64,000 bases of DNA from Asticcacaulis sp. SL142 (GTDB lineage Bacteria; Pseudomonadota; Alphaproteobacteria; Caulobacterales; Caulobacteraceae): the NCBI RefSeq assembly GCF_026625745.1, contig NZ_CP113061.1:3503001-3567000 (forward strand), read 5' to 3'. The position numbers and the translations under genes were made by a program. The notes beneath the pieces were generated by a model. The model was not told where the DNA came from. It made no database searches and saw only the letters and a program-made list of their open reading frames with translations. Below, piece by piece: positions 33,407 to 42,140 of this stretch (positions within the stretch are counted from its first letter, which is position 1; each line of letters starts with the position of its first letter).

Positions 33407-34312
33407 ATGAAAACGCGATATTCTCTCGGCGCGGCAATGTCGTGCTTAACCCTGCTGATGGTGACGGCGGCCGACGCCAAACCCGTTCGCCCGATTAAGC
33501 GGGTTCAGGCGCCACTCGCCACAGAATCATCCGCCCGCGTGATCCTAAACGCCAACGCTTCGGCCGTGCAGAACCCGCAAGCTAACAGTTTCATGAACGC
33601 CGTCCAGGTCTATACCTATACGGAGGGCGCGATCTATCGGCTGTTTACCGCACCCGACAAGGTCAGCGACATCGTCCTGCAAGCCGGCGAAGAGTTGATC
33701 TCCGTATCGGCAGGCGACACGGCGCGTTGGGTCATTGGCGATACCGTCAGCGGCGAGGGGGAGGCCAAGCAGGTTCATATCCTCGCCAAGCCATTTTCCG
33801 CCGGGCTCAAGACAAACCTGATCATCACGACCTCGCGTCGTACCTACCATCTGCAACTGGAAAGCACCGTTTCCACCGCCATGGCGGCCATTTCCTGGCG
33901 ATACCCGAAGGATATGCTTCTGACCCATAAGGTCGAGCCTGTAAAGGTGGGATCGCCCACACCAGTGCCGGTGACCACAGGTGTCGGACCGAAGATCGAG
34001 GACCTCCGTTTTGACTACGCCATCACCGGTGACCATCCCTCGTGGCGACCAGTGCGCGCCTTCGATGACGGCCAGAAGGTCTATATCGAATTCCCGCCAA
34101 CCCTGGCCCAGAGTGAGGCGCCGCCTCTGTTCGTGATCTCGTCGTCCGGCACGGCGGACCTCACCAACTACCGCGTCCAGGGGCGCTTCTATGTCGTCGA
34201 TACCCTGTTCGGCGCCGCAGAGTTGCGCCTTGGTGACAAGAAACAGGTCGTGGTGCGCATAACCCGGACGGATGAGGCCAGATCGAGCAAGCGCGCCGGA
34301 GGACGGCCATGA
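33407..34312 (+). CDS. trbG: TrbG (VirB9 type) protein
   Basis: A 301-aa periplasmic/outer-membrane core complex protein with a signal peptide (SLGAAMSCLTLLMVTAADA). It has the VirB9-like domain: YTEGAIYRLFTAPDKVSDIV, LQAGEELISVSAGDTARWVI, TNLIITTSRRTYHLQL, and the C-terminal FVISSSGTADLTNYRV region. An AAGGAG site precedes the ATG at 33407. Its stop overlaps the trbI start (ATGA). Confidence 0.95.
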   Translation: MKTRYSLGAAMSCLTLLMVTAADAKPVRPIKRVQAPLATESSARVILNANASAVQNPQANSFMNAVQVYTYTEGAIYRLFTAPDKVSDIVLQAGEELISVSAGDTARWVIGDTVSGEGEAKQVHILAKPFSAGLKTNLIITTSRRTYHLQLESTVSTAMAAISWRYPKDMLLTHKVEPVKVGSPTPVPVTTGVGPKIEDLRFDYAITGDHPSWRPVRAFDDGQKVYIEFPPTLAQSEAPPLFVISSSGTADLTNYRVQGRFYVVDTLFGAAELRLGDKKQVVVRITRTDEARSSKRAGGRP

Positions 34313-35478
34313 CCGAACCCGTGAACCCGCTTAAGGCAGATCCGGAAACCCTCGTGCTGCGGGCGCAGCCGCGTCGGGTCGTGCGCTTTAAACGACATTT
34401 GCTGGTCGGCGCGACCGCCATCGGCTCTGTGGCCTTGGTCAGCATCGCCTGGATGGGCCTGAGTGGCTCAAAACCGAAAGTGCCTGAAGCCAAAGAACTG
34501 TACGACCCGGAAAAGCGCAGTGACAACCAGAAGCCCCGGCCGGAGGCTCTGACGGCCTTGCCCCATTCCTATGTCGACCTCCCGGGTAGTATTCCGCAAC
34601 TCGGCCCGCCCTTGCCGGGTGACCTAGGCGGCCCGATGCTTGAGGCACAGCGCGGTCAAGTGACCCCGGTCATCAAAGGTTCCGATCAAAGGTCGGCCCC
34701 TGCGGAGGCGCAGCGCGATAGCGGGCTTTTCTTTCAGGTGGCAACCCGAAACCAGAATGGTCAGGTCGCTGGACCGCCACCACCAGACCCCTTGACGGCA
34801 CTAGGTCTTCAAATGCGACCCGAATTGCCCCGGCCTGAGGTTATTCCCGTTGTGCGGGACCGCAGGGATACTGGTGGCATCTATAATAGCCACACCCTGG
34901 AGACGCCGCGGTCCCCCTATCAGGTCATGGCGGGCACGGTGATCAGCGCCAGTCTGGTCACCGGATTGAAGTCCGATCTGCCGGGTTTCGTCATCGCCCA
35001 AGTGACACAGCCGGTGTTCGACACCGTGACCGGCCACCATCTCCTGATCCCCCAGGGCACCCGGCTGCTGGGCGAATATGACAACCAGATCGGCTTCGGG
35101 CAGTCGCGGGCCTTGTTGGTGTGGAAACGCCTCATCCTGCCGGACGGCTCGTCCCTTGAGATCGACAACCTGCCGGCCACCGACCGGCAAGGATACGCCG
35201 GCCTATCCGACCGCGTCGATTATCACACCTGGAGCTTGTTGAAGGGCGTGGGCCTCTCGACCCTGCTTGGGATCGCCGCCCACAGCGGACAGACCGGCGA
35301 CGACAGTGACCTTATCCGGGCGTTTCGCGAGGCCACCCGCGACACCGCCAATCAGGCCGGGCAGCGTATCGTCGAAATAGCGCTGAATATCCAACCAAGC
35401 CTGACGGTCCGGCCGGGCTGGCCTGTGCGCGTCGTCGTTCACAAGGATCTTATCCTGAAGCCCTATAAGGGGGCCTAA
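34309..35478 (+). CDS. trbI: TrbI (VirB10 type) protein
   Basis: A 389-aa protein spanning the envelope. The single N-terminal helix GATAIGSVALVSIAWMGL is followed by a Pro-rich linker and the VirB10 beta-barrel domain (YQVMAGTVISASLVTGLKSD, TGHHLLIPQGTRLLGEYDNQ, WPVRVVVHKDLIL). VirB10 senses ATP use at the inner membrane and gates the outer pore. Confidence 0.95.
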   Translation: MTEPVNPLKADPETLVLRAQPRRVVRFKRHLLVGATAIGSVALVSIAWMGLSGSKPKVPEAKELYDPEKRSDNQKPRPEALTALPHSYVDLPGSIPQLGPPLPGDLGGPMLEAQRGQVTPVIKGSDQRSAPAEAQRDSGLFFQVATRNQNGQVAGPPPPDPLTALGLQMRPELPRPEVIPVVRDRRDTGGIYNSHTLETPRSPYQVMAGTVISASLVTGLKSDLPGFVIAQVTQPVFDTVTGHHLLIPQGTRLLGEYDNQIGFGQSRALLVWKRLILPDGSSLEIDNLPATDRQGYAGLSDRVDYHTWSLLKGVGLSTLLGIAAHSGQTGDDSDLIRAFREATRDTANQAGQRIVEIALNIQPSLTVRPGWPVRVVVHKDLILKPYKGA

Positions 35479-35479
35479 G

Positions 35480-35692
35480 ATGGCCGAACTCAAACTCGCA
35501 AAGCTTCCGGATCGCACTCCGGTGAAACTGACCATTACTCTGGGCGCTGACCTCAATCAGGCGCTCAAGGACTATGCTGACATCTATCAGGCGACCTATG
35601 GCATCACCGAACAGGTCGTGGACTTGATTCCGTTCATGCTCGACGCCTTCCTGCAGAGTGACAAAGGGTTTGTGCGAACGATCCGAAAGTAG
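35480..35692 (+). CDS. DUF2274 protein, last gene of the trb operon
   Basis: A 70-aa soluble protein (MAELKLAKLPDRTPVKLTIT, LNQALKDYADIYQATYG). This small gene is a regular 3' companion of trbI in alphaproteobacterial and other Trb-type ICEs. It may act as an RHH-like regulator, but that is not established. It starts 1 nt after the trbI stop. Confidence 0.88.
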   Translation: MAELKLAKLPDRTPVKLTITLGADLNQALKDYADIYQATYGITEQVVDLIPFMLDAFLQSDKGFVRTIRK

Positions 35693-35761
35693 GTTTCGTC
35701 ACCGGGGGCCTGTCGGCAACATCACCATTCAATGCTTGGGAATCGTGCGTATTGGTCGCGC

Positions 35762-36625
35762 CTAAACCTTACCCATCTTGCCTGCATAGTAGTCGCGAAC
35801 GGTCTGTTCGAGCTGGGCGTTGGTGTTCATGACAAAGGGACCTTGGCGGACAATAGGCGCATCGAGGGGATCGCCGCCAACCAGAACGACCTCTGTGTGG
35901 GGAGTAGCTACCAAGTTGACGTTTTCACCCGAGCTAAGGCGGACAAGTTCGCCAGACCTGGCGCGTGAACCATCTATATCAATCGCGCCTGTCATCACGT
36001 AGAGTGCCAATTCCTTGGGCTTATGTGCTTCAAGGGCCAGAGGACCACCATCCGGGAGCGAGGCGTGAACAAGAAAGGGATTCCCCCAGGTTCCGACGGG
36101 ACCTGTCTGTCCGTTTGATTGACCTGCCACAAGTCTCACCGTGCCATTGCTGCTTTCCAGGAGCGGGATTTCGTCGCGGTTGACGTGCCGGTACATCGGC
36201 TCGGAAAACTTCTCAGTCATCGGCATGTTGATCCAAAATTGGATGCCATGCTGGTGGCCGCCGTGGCGTAACACGTTGGCACCGGGTGCTTCGTCATGGA
36301 CGATGCCCTTGCCCGCCCGCATCCATTGGACCTCGCCGGGCTGCATCGTGCTGTCATTGCCTAAACTGTCTTTATGCTGAACCTGGCCTTCAAGAAGCAG
36401 GGTCAGGGTCTCAATCCCGGCATGCGGATGGGCGGATGCACTTTTGGCCGCGCCGGGCCGTATAGGAATGGGTCCGAAATGGTCTAGGAAGATAAAGGGG
36501 CCGATCGCCTCAAAGGCTTTGGACGGTATGGCACGGCGCACGTCGAAGCCGTCGACTTCCAGGGTGCGGAACGCTTTGTGAAGCGAGAGTGCCAAGCGGT
36601 CGGTTGTCTCGCTGACGTTTGACAT
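35762..36625 (-). CDS. Pirin family protein, paralogue 1
   Basis: A 287-aa bicupin of the pirin family. The metal-binding set is intact: SAHPHAGIETLTLLLEGQVQ supplies HxH, and WMRAGKGIVHDEAPG supplies the H-x-E. Pirins bind Fe(II), act as quercetin 2,3-dioxygenase-like enzymes or redox sensors, and are often induced by oxidative or quinone stress. It is the distal gene of a minus-strand group with DoxX-NTF2 and azoR, which supports a detoxification role. Confidence 0.92.
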   Translation of the reverse strand: MSNVSETTDRLALSLHKAFRTLEVDGFDVRRAIPSKAFEAIGPFIFLDHFGPIPIRPGAAKSASAHPHAGIETLTLLLEGQVQHKDSLGNDSTMQPGEVQWMRAGKGIVHDEAPGANVLRHGGHQHGIQFWINMPMTEKFSEPMYRHVNRDEIPLLESSNGTVRLVAGQSNGQTGPVGTWGNPFLVHASLPDGGPLALEAHKPKELALYVMTGAIDIDGSRARSGELVRLSSGENVNLVATPHTEVVLVGGDPLDAPIVRQGPFVMNTNAQLEQTVRDYYAGKMGKV

Positions 36626-36807
36626 AGCCGCGGGCTCGCTCGAATTTTAAGGTCTGATGTCCAACGGCAATAGGCGTGGGGCCGAGAGGTCGTAATGTTT
36701 CGATTGATTGCCGCAACCGCCCACCTGGGCCGAAACACGCACGTTCACACACATGTCGTTCGGCCCAGTCATTTAACGATGAGGTATAACGGCAAGTTTT
36801 CAGGGGT

Positions 36808-37593
36808 TTAAAACTTGTCTCCGCCAAGCGCGGCCAGAAATACCTGCGGGTTCCAGTATTCGCGGTAATTCACGATCAGGCCATTCCGGAAGGTGACAAA
36901 GGTTGCATAGCTCATTTCGTAGGGGTTGCCGTTGCGGATCACACGCCCTGACACACTCCATTCAGCAATCGCCACATTGGGATCACTCGTCGTGTAAATT
37001 TTTCGCGTCGGGATCGACCGCACGTCGATCACATCTGGGTAATTCCGCAGATACTCGTATAGCGCCTCACGACCTTCGATACGTGTGGGCGAACCTGCAG
37101 GCGCAAAAGGAAATTCGGCGACCACATTTTCGTCACACAGCGCGGCCCACCCCTTCATATCTTTGGCCAGGAAGGTATCGAGACTCCGCGTAAAAAGGCT
37201 CTCCGCCGTTGGTCGCCGGCTGTCGATGCTGTAGGCGCCAGCACCAAAGGCATAGGCCTGAAGCAAACCACCCATGATCGCGATGTTTTTCAGGAAGTGG
37301 ATCATCTGATTTTGATCCGCGAAGTTGTTGTGGAAAAACAAAGCGGTCGCTAGCGTGAAGCCGGCCATACCCAGAGCGACAATGCGCGTTCGATATCCGA
37401 TCAGCAGCAGAAGACCGCCCCCAAGTTCGGCGGCGAGGGCCCCGAAGTAGGCCAGAGCAGGAAATGGCAGACCAACTGAGGCGATGTAGCCCTGCGTGGC
37501 TTCAGGCGCCGCGATCTTGCCAAGGCCGCTTATCAGGAACAATAGCGCGATCATGACGCGTCCGACGGCCGGGTTAAGTTTTGTGAAGGGCAT
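36808..37593 (-). CDS. DoxX family membrane protein fused to an NTF2/SnoaL-like domain
   Basis: Residues 1-125 are a four-helix DoxX-type domain (VGRVMIALLFLISGLGKIA, YFGALAAELGGGLLLLIGYR, FHNNFADQNQMIHFLKNIAI). Residues 135-261 are a SnoaL/NTF2-like cone-shaped domain (RSLDTFLAKDMKGWAALCDE, AEFPFAPAGSPTRIEGREAL, YATFVTFRNGLIVNYREYWN). The frame is continuous. DoxX proteins are linked to redox and thiosulfate/quinone metabolism; the NTF2 part may bind a small hydrophobic ligand. It lies between a pirin and an azoreductase on the same strand. Confidence 0.88.
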   Translation of the reverse strand: MPFTKLNPAVGRVMIALLFLISGLGKIAAPEATQGYIASVGLPFPALAYFGALAAELGGGLLLLIGYRTRIVALGMAGFTLATALFFHNNFADQNQMIHFLKNIAIMGGLLQAYAFGAGAYSIDSRRPTAESLFTRSLDTFLAKDMKGWAALCDENVVAEFPFAPAGSPTRIEGREALYEYLRNYPDVIDVRSIPTRKIYTTSDPNVAIAEWSVSGRVIRNGNPYEMSYATFVTFRNGLIVNYREYWNPQVFLAALGGDKF

Positions 37594-37635
37594 GTAAGTA
37601 ACTTTCTTGAGTGGCGTCTGCGTAGTCGGTACGGA

Positions 37636-38247
37636 TCAGGCGGCGATGGCCGCTATTTGCGCCTTGGCGGCGGCTATGGCTGAGGCCTTGCTTTCGTCAC
37701 CCAGAGAAAGACCTTCGGCCCGGATAATCGTCACGTCCGTCACGCCGATGAAGGCCAGCGCGTTGCGCAGGTAGGTTTCCTGATGGTCCAGGGTGGCCAT
37801 GGGGCTATCGCCCGTGTAAACCCCGCCACGAGCCGAAGCGATATAGGCCTTCTTTCCTTTAACCAGTCCTTCGGGGCCTTTGTCGGTGTATCGGAAGGTA
37901 CGACCGGCTACGGAGATCCGATCGACCCAGCCCTTGAGTTGTGAGGGTATGGAGAAGTTATACATGGGCGCGCCTATGACGATCACGTCGGCTGCGAACA
38001 GATCATCCATATAGGCAGAGCCTACCGCTAGGTCTTGGCCAAGTGCAGGGCTTGAGATTGCGCCGCCTTGAAATACGGCCAGATGAGCATCCGACAGGTG
38101 CAGGGCGGCATCCTTGACAAGGTCACGACGAACGACTTGAGCATGGGGATGCAAAGCCAGTTGCCTGTCCACAATTTCTGCCGTCAGCGCGCGACTGACC
38201 GAGTAACCACCGAGAATGCTTGAGTCGATATGAAGGATCGTTGTCAT
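37636..38247 (-). CDS. azoR: FMN-dependent NADH azoreductase
   Basis: A 203-aa flavodoxin-fold protein starting MTTILHIDSSILGGYSVSRA, with the FMN-binding VIGAPMYNFSIPSQLKGWVD and later FRYTDKGPEGLVKGKKAYIA. It reduces azo compounds and, more relevantly, quinones by two electrons. A longer frame to 38334 exists, but the ATG at 38247 gives the normal N-terminus. It is the first gene of the minus-strand group ending with pirin 1. Confidence 0.95.
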   Translation of the reverse strand: MTTILHIDSSILGGYSVSRALTAEIVDRQLALHPHAQVVRRDLVKDAALHLSDAHLAVFQGGAISSPALGQDLAVGSAYMDDLFAADVIVIGAPMYNFSIPSQLKGWVDRISVAGRTFRYTDKGPEGLVKGKKAYIASARGGVYTGDSPMATLDHQETYLRNALAFIGVTDVTIIRAEGLSLGDESKASAIAAAKAQIAAIAA

Positions 38248-38753
38248 GGATTTAGCCTTATTCGGCCCGGTTTTGGCGGGCGCTACTGATTTTGAAAGAA
38301 GCTGTTTGAGAAATCTGAGCATGGGCCTGTGCATGACACGCCATTAAAATCGGGACTAGCCGGGATAATGCGATGGTTATAATCGGAAATTACGATGGAT
38401 GAGCGCGTGGGGATCTGCTTCATCCCGGCGATGGAATTGTCTTCGACAGGGAAGGGGGAGAGCGCTTCTGGCCTTTAATGCCTGCGCCCGGCTCATTCTT
38501 GCATCGGGAAATCCGATGGGTTCCATCAAAATATAAAGGCTTTTTACGGTCTTTCCGGCGTGTCACTCAGGGGCCGACATTTCAAAACGATGAAGACGAA
38601 AGGTCAAATGTCTCAATCGGCCAAAAGGTCGTCAGGCATTTTCGATCGTTTTTACTGGCGCACCCCCAAAGGGCGGGCAAGGCCGCTTGGCGGGCGTGGA
38701 ACCTTGAAATTCCATTGACATGCGCAGGCGCGACTTAATTGGGAGACCTAAAA
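38248..38753. other. 506-nt intergenic region between divergent azoR and aldehyde dehydrogenase
   Basis: I see no convincing gene here. A frame on the plus strand (38478-38738) has no known motif, no ribosome binding site and an arginine/serine-rich composition, so I treat it as non-coding. Promoters for the divergent azoR and aldehyde dehydrogenase genes must lie in this region. No clear long palindrome was seen. Confidence 0.5.
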
Positions 38754-40220
38754 ATGACTGATATCAAAACCTACTCGTATTACGCCGGCGGAGAATGGAA
38801 AGGCGCGTCTGGTGATAAGACCTTCGACGTGATCGAGCCCTATAGTGGCAAGTTGATGTCTCGCGTGGCGGACTGCGGGGGCGACGAAACCCGCGCGGCC
38901 ATCGAAGCCGCCCACAAAGCGTTCCCGGACTGGGCTGCAATGGCCCCAACGGCACGAGCGGCCCTGTTCTTGAAGGCGGCGGCACTTTACCGAAGCCGAA
39001 TGGATGAGATCGCGGATATCCTCTCGCGCGAGACCGGCAGCACAATCTCTTTTGCCCGCTTTCAACAAACGCTTGTCGTCGAGAACCTTGAGGCGGCGGC
39101 GGCGTGGGTTCATCATCCTCGCGGCGAGACCTTCCCGAGCGATGTTCCCGGTCGCTTCTCCTTCAGTATTCGTCGCCCCCTTGGTGTCGTCGCCTGCTTT
39201 ACGCCCTGGAACGGTGCCAATATTCTCTCGTGGAGAGCCGCCCTTGGTCCCTTGGCAGCCGGCAATACTGTCGTCATTAAACCCTCAGAGTTTGCCCCCG
39301 TCTCTGCGGGGCTCATGGTGGCCTTGATTGCGGAAGAAGCCGGATTTCCTGCCGGCGTAATCAATGTCGTACCACACGCGCCCGGTGGCGCCGGTGCGAT
39401 CTCCGACGCGGTGTTTGCTTCGGACCACGTCCGGTGCATCAATCTGATCGGCGGGGTAAAGACTGCCCGCATTCTCGCTGAACGGGCCGGTAAAACCCTT
39501 AAGCGCAGCGTTCTCGAACTGGGCGGATACAACCCCATGATTGTCCTTGATGACGTCGATGTCGACTACGCCGTACGGACGGCGATCTTCGGTGCCTTCT
39601 TCCATCAGGGCCAGATATGTATGAACACGCGCAAAATCATTATCCAGCGCAACTTGCTTGACACGTTCCTCAAGAAATTCGTCAAGCGTGCGGGTGAGCT
39701 CCCTCGCGGTGATCCCTCAAACCCCAAGACCTTGATCGGGCCGCTCATCAATGTTGCCGCTATCCAGAAGGTACACCAGGGTATTCAGGAAGCGGTGGCC
39801 TTGGGTGCCAAGGTCGAGATAGGCGGTACGTTCGAGGGGCAGGTCTACCATCCAACAATCCTGACCAACGTGCCCTATGAGGCGACGATTTCTAATGAAG
39901 AGACGTTCGGTCCGGTCGTAATCGTCGAGCCGGTTGATACGGTCGAGGATGCCATTCGGGTGGCCAACCGAACATCCTATGGTCTGGTCGCCTCCATCCT
40001 CAGTGGCGATAGCTATCGGGGTTTGGAACTGGCCCCTCGCATTCAGGCGGGCGTGGTCAATGTCAACACAGCGACAGTCAACGACGAGGCCCGAGTGCCT
40101 TTGGGCGGAGTCCGCGATAGCGGATGGGGACGGACGGGGCCCGATTGCATGAACGATTTCACCGACACAATCTGGATCAATGCCCGCCATAGCGCCAACG
40201 AAGCACAATATCCGTTCTGA
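38754..40220 (+). CDS. NAD(P)-dependent aldehyde dehydrogenase (vanillin/benzaldehyde dehydrogenase-like)
   Basis: A 488-aa ALDH-superfamily enzyme. CFTPWNGANILSWRAALGPL with downstream GNTVVIKPSEFAPV forms the cofactor site, LELGGYNPMIVLDD contains the general base Glu, and GQICMNTRKI contains the nucleophilic Cys (about residue 292). EETFGPVVIVEPVD follows. It oxidises an aldehyde to the acid, probably an aromatic or aliphatic one by resemblance to benzaldehyde/salicylaldehyde-type enzymes. The ATG at 38754 follows GGGAGA. An isochorismatase-like gene is 60 nt downstream in the same direction. Confidence 0.93.
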   Translation: MTDIKTYSYYAGGEWKGASGDKTFDVIEPYSGKLMSRVADCGGDETRAAIEAAHKAFPDWAAMAPTARAALFLKAAALYRSRMDEIADILSRETGSTISFARFQQTLVVENLEAAAAWVHHPRGETFPSDVPGRFSFSIRRPLGVVACFTPWNGANILSWRAALGPLAAGNTVVIKPSEFAPVSAGLMVALIAEEAGFPAGVINVVPHAPGGAGAISDAVFASDHVRCINLIGGVKTARILAERAGKTLKRSVLELGGYNPMIVLDDVDVDYAVRTAIFGAFFHQGQICMNTRKIIIQRNLLDTFLKKFVKRAGELPRGDPSNPKTLIGPLINVAAIQKVHQGIQEAVALGAKVEIGGTFEGQVYHPTILTNVPYEATISNEETFGPVVIVEPVDTVEDAIRVANRTSYGLVASILSGDSYRGLELAPRIQAGVVNVNTATVNDEARVPLGGVRDSGWGRTGPDCMNDFTDTIWINARHSANEAQYPF

Positions 40221-40280
40221 TCGACTCAGAGTGCGACGGCCCCGGACGGGGCCCGTCCACTCGTTTTCAAGGAGTTCCCT

Positions 40281-40919
40281 GTGACTGCTAAAACTGGACT
40301 TGATGCGCTACTCCGCCCGGAAGACAGCATCGTCGTGCTGATCGATCATCAACCTTACCAATTCGCGGCCGTACAAAGCCATGACCCGACCTTGGTGGCT
40401 AATAACGTCATTGGTCTGGCCAAAGCCGCACGGAACTTCAATGTTCCGACTATCCTGACAACAGTTCTAGGCGAGCGTGGTGGCCACATTCTCAAAGGGC
40501 TGCAAGATGTGTTCCCGGATCAGACGCCGATCGACCGGACTTTTATAAACACCTGGCAGGACGCGCGGGTGGTTGAGGCTGTCAAGAAGACGGGTCGCAA
40601 GCAACTTGTCTTGGCGGCGCTGTGGACCGAAATATGTCTCGCCATGCCAGCGATCCAAGCCCTTGGGGAAGGTTATGACGTCTTTATCGTCACTGACGCG
40701 TCTGGTGGCGTTTCAGTTGAGGCACACAACATGGCCGTGCACCGTATGGCGGCGGCGGGTGCCGTGCCGATGACCTGGCTGGCCGTGGCAGGGGAATGGC
40801 AACGCGACTGGGCGCGGGAGTCCACCGTGCCAGGTGTGGCCAGTATTTTATCTGACCACGGTGGCGCCAGCGGCATTGCTCTAGCCTGGGAGATGCAACT
40901 CTTAGGCTTGCGCAGCTAG
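40281..40919 (+). CDS. Isochorismatase-family hydrolase (YcaC-like)
   Basis: A 212-aa cysteine hydrolase beginning with GTG (ribosome binding site AAGGAG). It has VVLIDHQPYQFAAVQSHDP (catalytic Asp) and AALWTEICLAMPAIQALG (catalytic Cys). This is the layout of the YcaC/nicotinamidase-like group, which hydrolyse amides, ureas or carbamates, or act on unknown compounds. A GGCCCC/GGGGCC hairpin (40238-40253) separates it from the upstream dehydrogenase. Substrate unknown. Confidence 0.9.
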   Translation: MTAKTGLDALLRPEDSIVVLIDHQPYQFAAVQSHDPTLVANNVIGLAKAARNFNVPTILTTVLGERGGHILKGLQDVFPDQTPIDRTFINTWQDARVVEAVKKTGRKQLVLAALWTEICLAMPAIQALGEGYDVFIVTDASGGVSVEAHNMAVHRMAAAGAVPMTWLAVAGEWQRDWARESTVPGVASILSDHGGASGIALAWEMQLLGLRS

Positions 40920-41149
40920 GCAGCTCATACGGCCCAGACGTGCCTGAAAGTCTGATCCCTGACCTATTGAGCTATATCAAACATCCCCATTGGGGCCGTA
41001 CAGGATTGATCGACAATCATCTTGTGACCCGGTCGCGCCTCGCGTGGCCGGTTTTAGTCCTCTACCCAATTCCCCCTGCCAGGATGAGTCAAAATGGCTC
41101 GGAAGTGTCGGCAAAAGGCAAGGCGCTCGCGAGAGGTGTAAAGTTTCAC

Positions 41150-42088
41150 TCATTGGTTTGAGATATGTCGTCCAATCAGTCGTGCCGCATTGTGCCTGTA
41201 AATTGCCGCGCGCGATAATCCCTCGATATCCATCGCCACAAGTTCTTTGGCAAAACCCTCAATCCCGAACGCAGGCGCCATCGGAAAGTCCGTTCCGAAA
41301 GTGATTTTTTGCGGGTCTGCAACCTTGGCTAAGGCCGCAAAGGTCGCCGGACCAGCCGCAAGCGCGGTGTAGTAATAGAAAGCGCGAAATGCAGTCGCCG
41401 GATCACCGATCCGCTCGATGACACCTGGCATCATCTGTAAGCAGAGCGAAATCCGGGGAAACAGAAAGGGCAGAGTCCCGCCGGCGTGAGACAGGATAAA
41501 CCGGATACCTGGGAAGCGTGTCAGGACCCCGGCAAGGATCAGGCTTGTGGCCGTCCGCGTGGTTTCAAATGGAAACTCAAGCACGGACGCCGGCGCCACG
41601 TTTGGCAGGGCGTAGCTCGGCTCATTAGGGTGGATCAGAACGACGGCAGCGCGCCGATCAAGCTCTTCCCACAAGGGCATAAAACGCTCATCACCAAGAT
41701 AGTTGCCGGCATAGCTTGTGAAAACAATGAACCCGTCGGCTTTAAGCGTATCCAAAGCGTATGCGACCTCGGCAAGGCTTGCGTCAATATCTGGCAAGGG
41801 CAAGCTGGCAAACGCGCCGAAGCGACCCGGATATCTCGCGCGCAGATCGGCTGCCGCCTCATTGCAACCGCGTAGCACGACGGCCGTGTCTTCTATATTC
41901 GGCACGGACGATACGGAGAGAATGCCTTCAGCAATATCGTTCGCGTCCATCATTGCGATGGCGCCCTCTGGCGTCCATTGAGGCGCGCGCTTATCTGGCA
42001 TCTGCGCCGCCAACACATCCATACTAACCGCTTCTATATAGACTTTCGGGAAAAAATGCTGGTGCGTGTCGATTTTACCCAAGCTCAT
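41150..42088 (-). CDS. Amidohydrolase family protein (ACMSD-like TIM barrel)
   Basis: A 312-aa metal-dependent hydrolase/decarboxylase. The metal site is visible as IDTHQHFFPKVY (HxH), VVLIHPNEP (His), FILSHAGGTLPF (His) and ITFGTDFPMAPA (Asp). This is the pattern of the ACMSD/gamma-resorcylate decarboxylase-type amidohydrolases, which remove CO2 from or cleave aromatic acids and lactones. I use the ATG at 42088 preceded by GAGGCG rather than an upstream GTG. It ends a five-gene minus-strand block (OYE, pirin 2, GMC, esterase, amidohydrolase). Confidence 0.9.
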   Translation of the reverse strand: MSLGKIDTHQHFFPKVYIEAVSMDVLAAQMPDKRAPQWTPEGAIAMMDANDIAEGILSVSSVPNIEDTAVVLRGCNEAAADLRARYPGRFGAFASLPLPDIDASLAEVAYALDTLKADGFIVFTSYAGNYLGDERFMPLWEELDRRAAVVLIHPNEPSYALPNVAPASVLEFPFETTRTATSLILAGVLTRFPGIRFILSHAGGTLPFLFPRISLCLQMMPGVIERIGDPATAFRAFYYYTALAAGPATFAALAKVADPQKITFGTDFPMAPAFGIEGFAKELVAMDIEGLSRAAIYRHNAARLIGRHISNQ

Positions 42089-42140
42089 ATTCGCCTCATG
42101 TGATTGCACGGTCTCGTTGAACGGCAGGAAAATAATTCCG

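Noticed and set aside
38478-38738. 86-aa ORF upstream of the aldehyde dehydrogenase
   Set aside because: No ribosome binding site, no motif, Arg/Ser-rich composition; better explained as intergenic.
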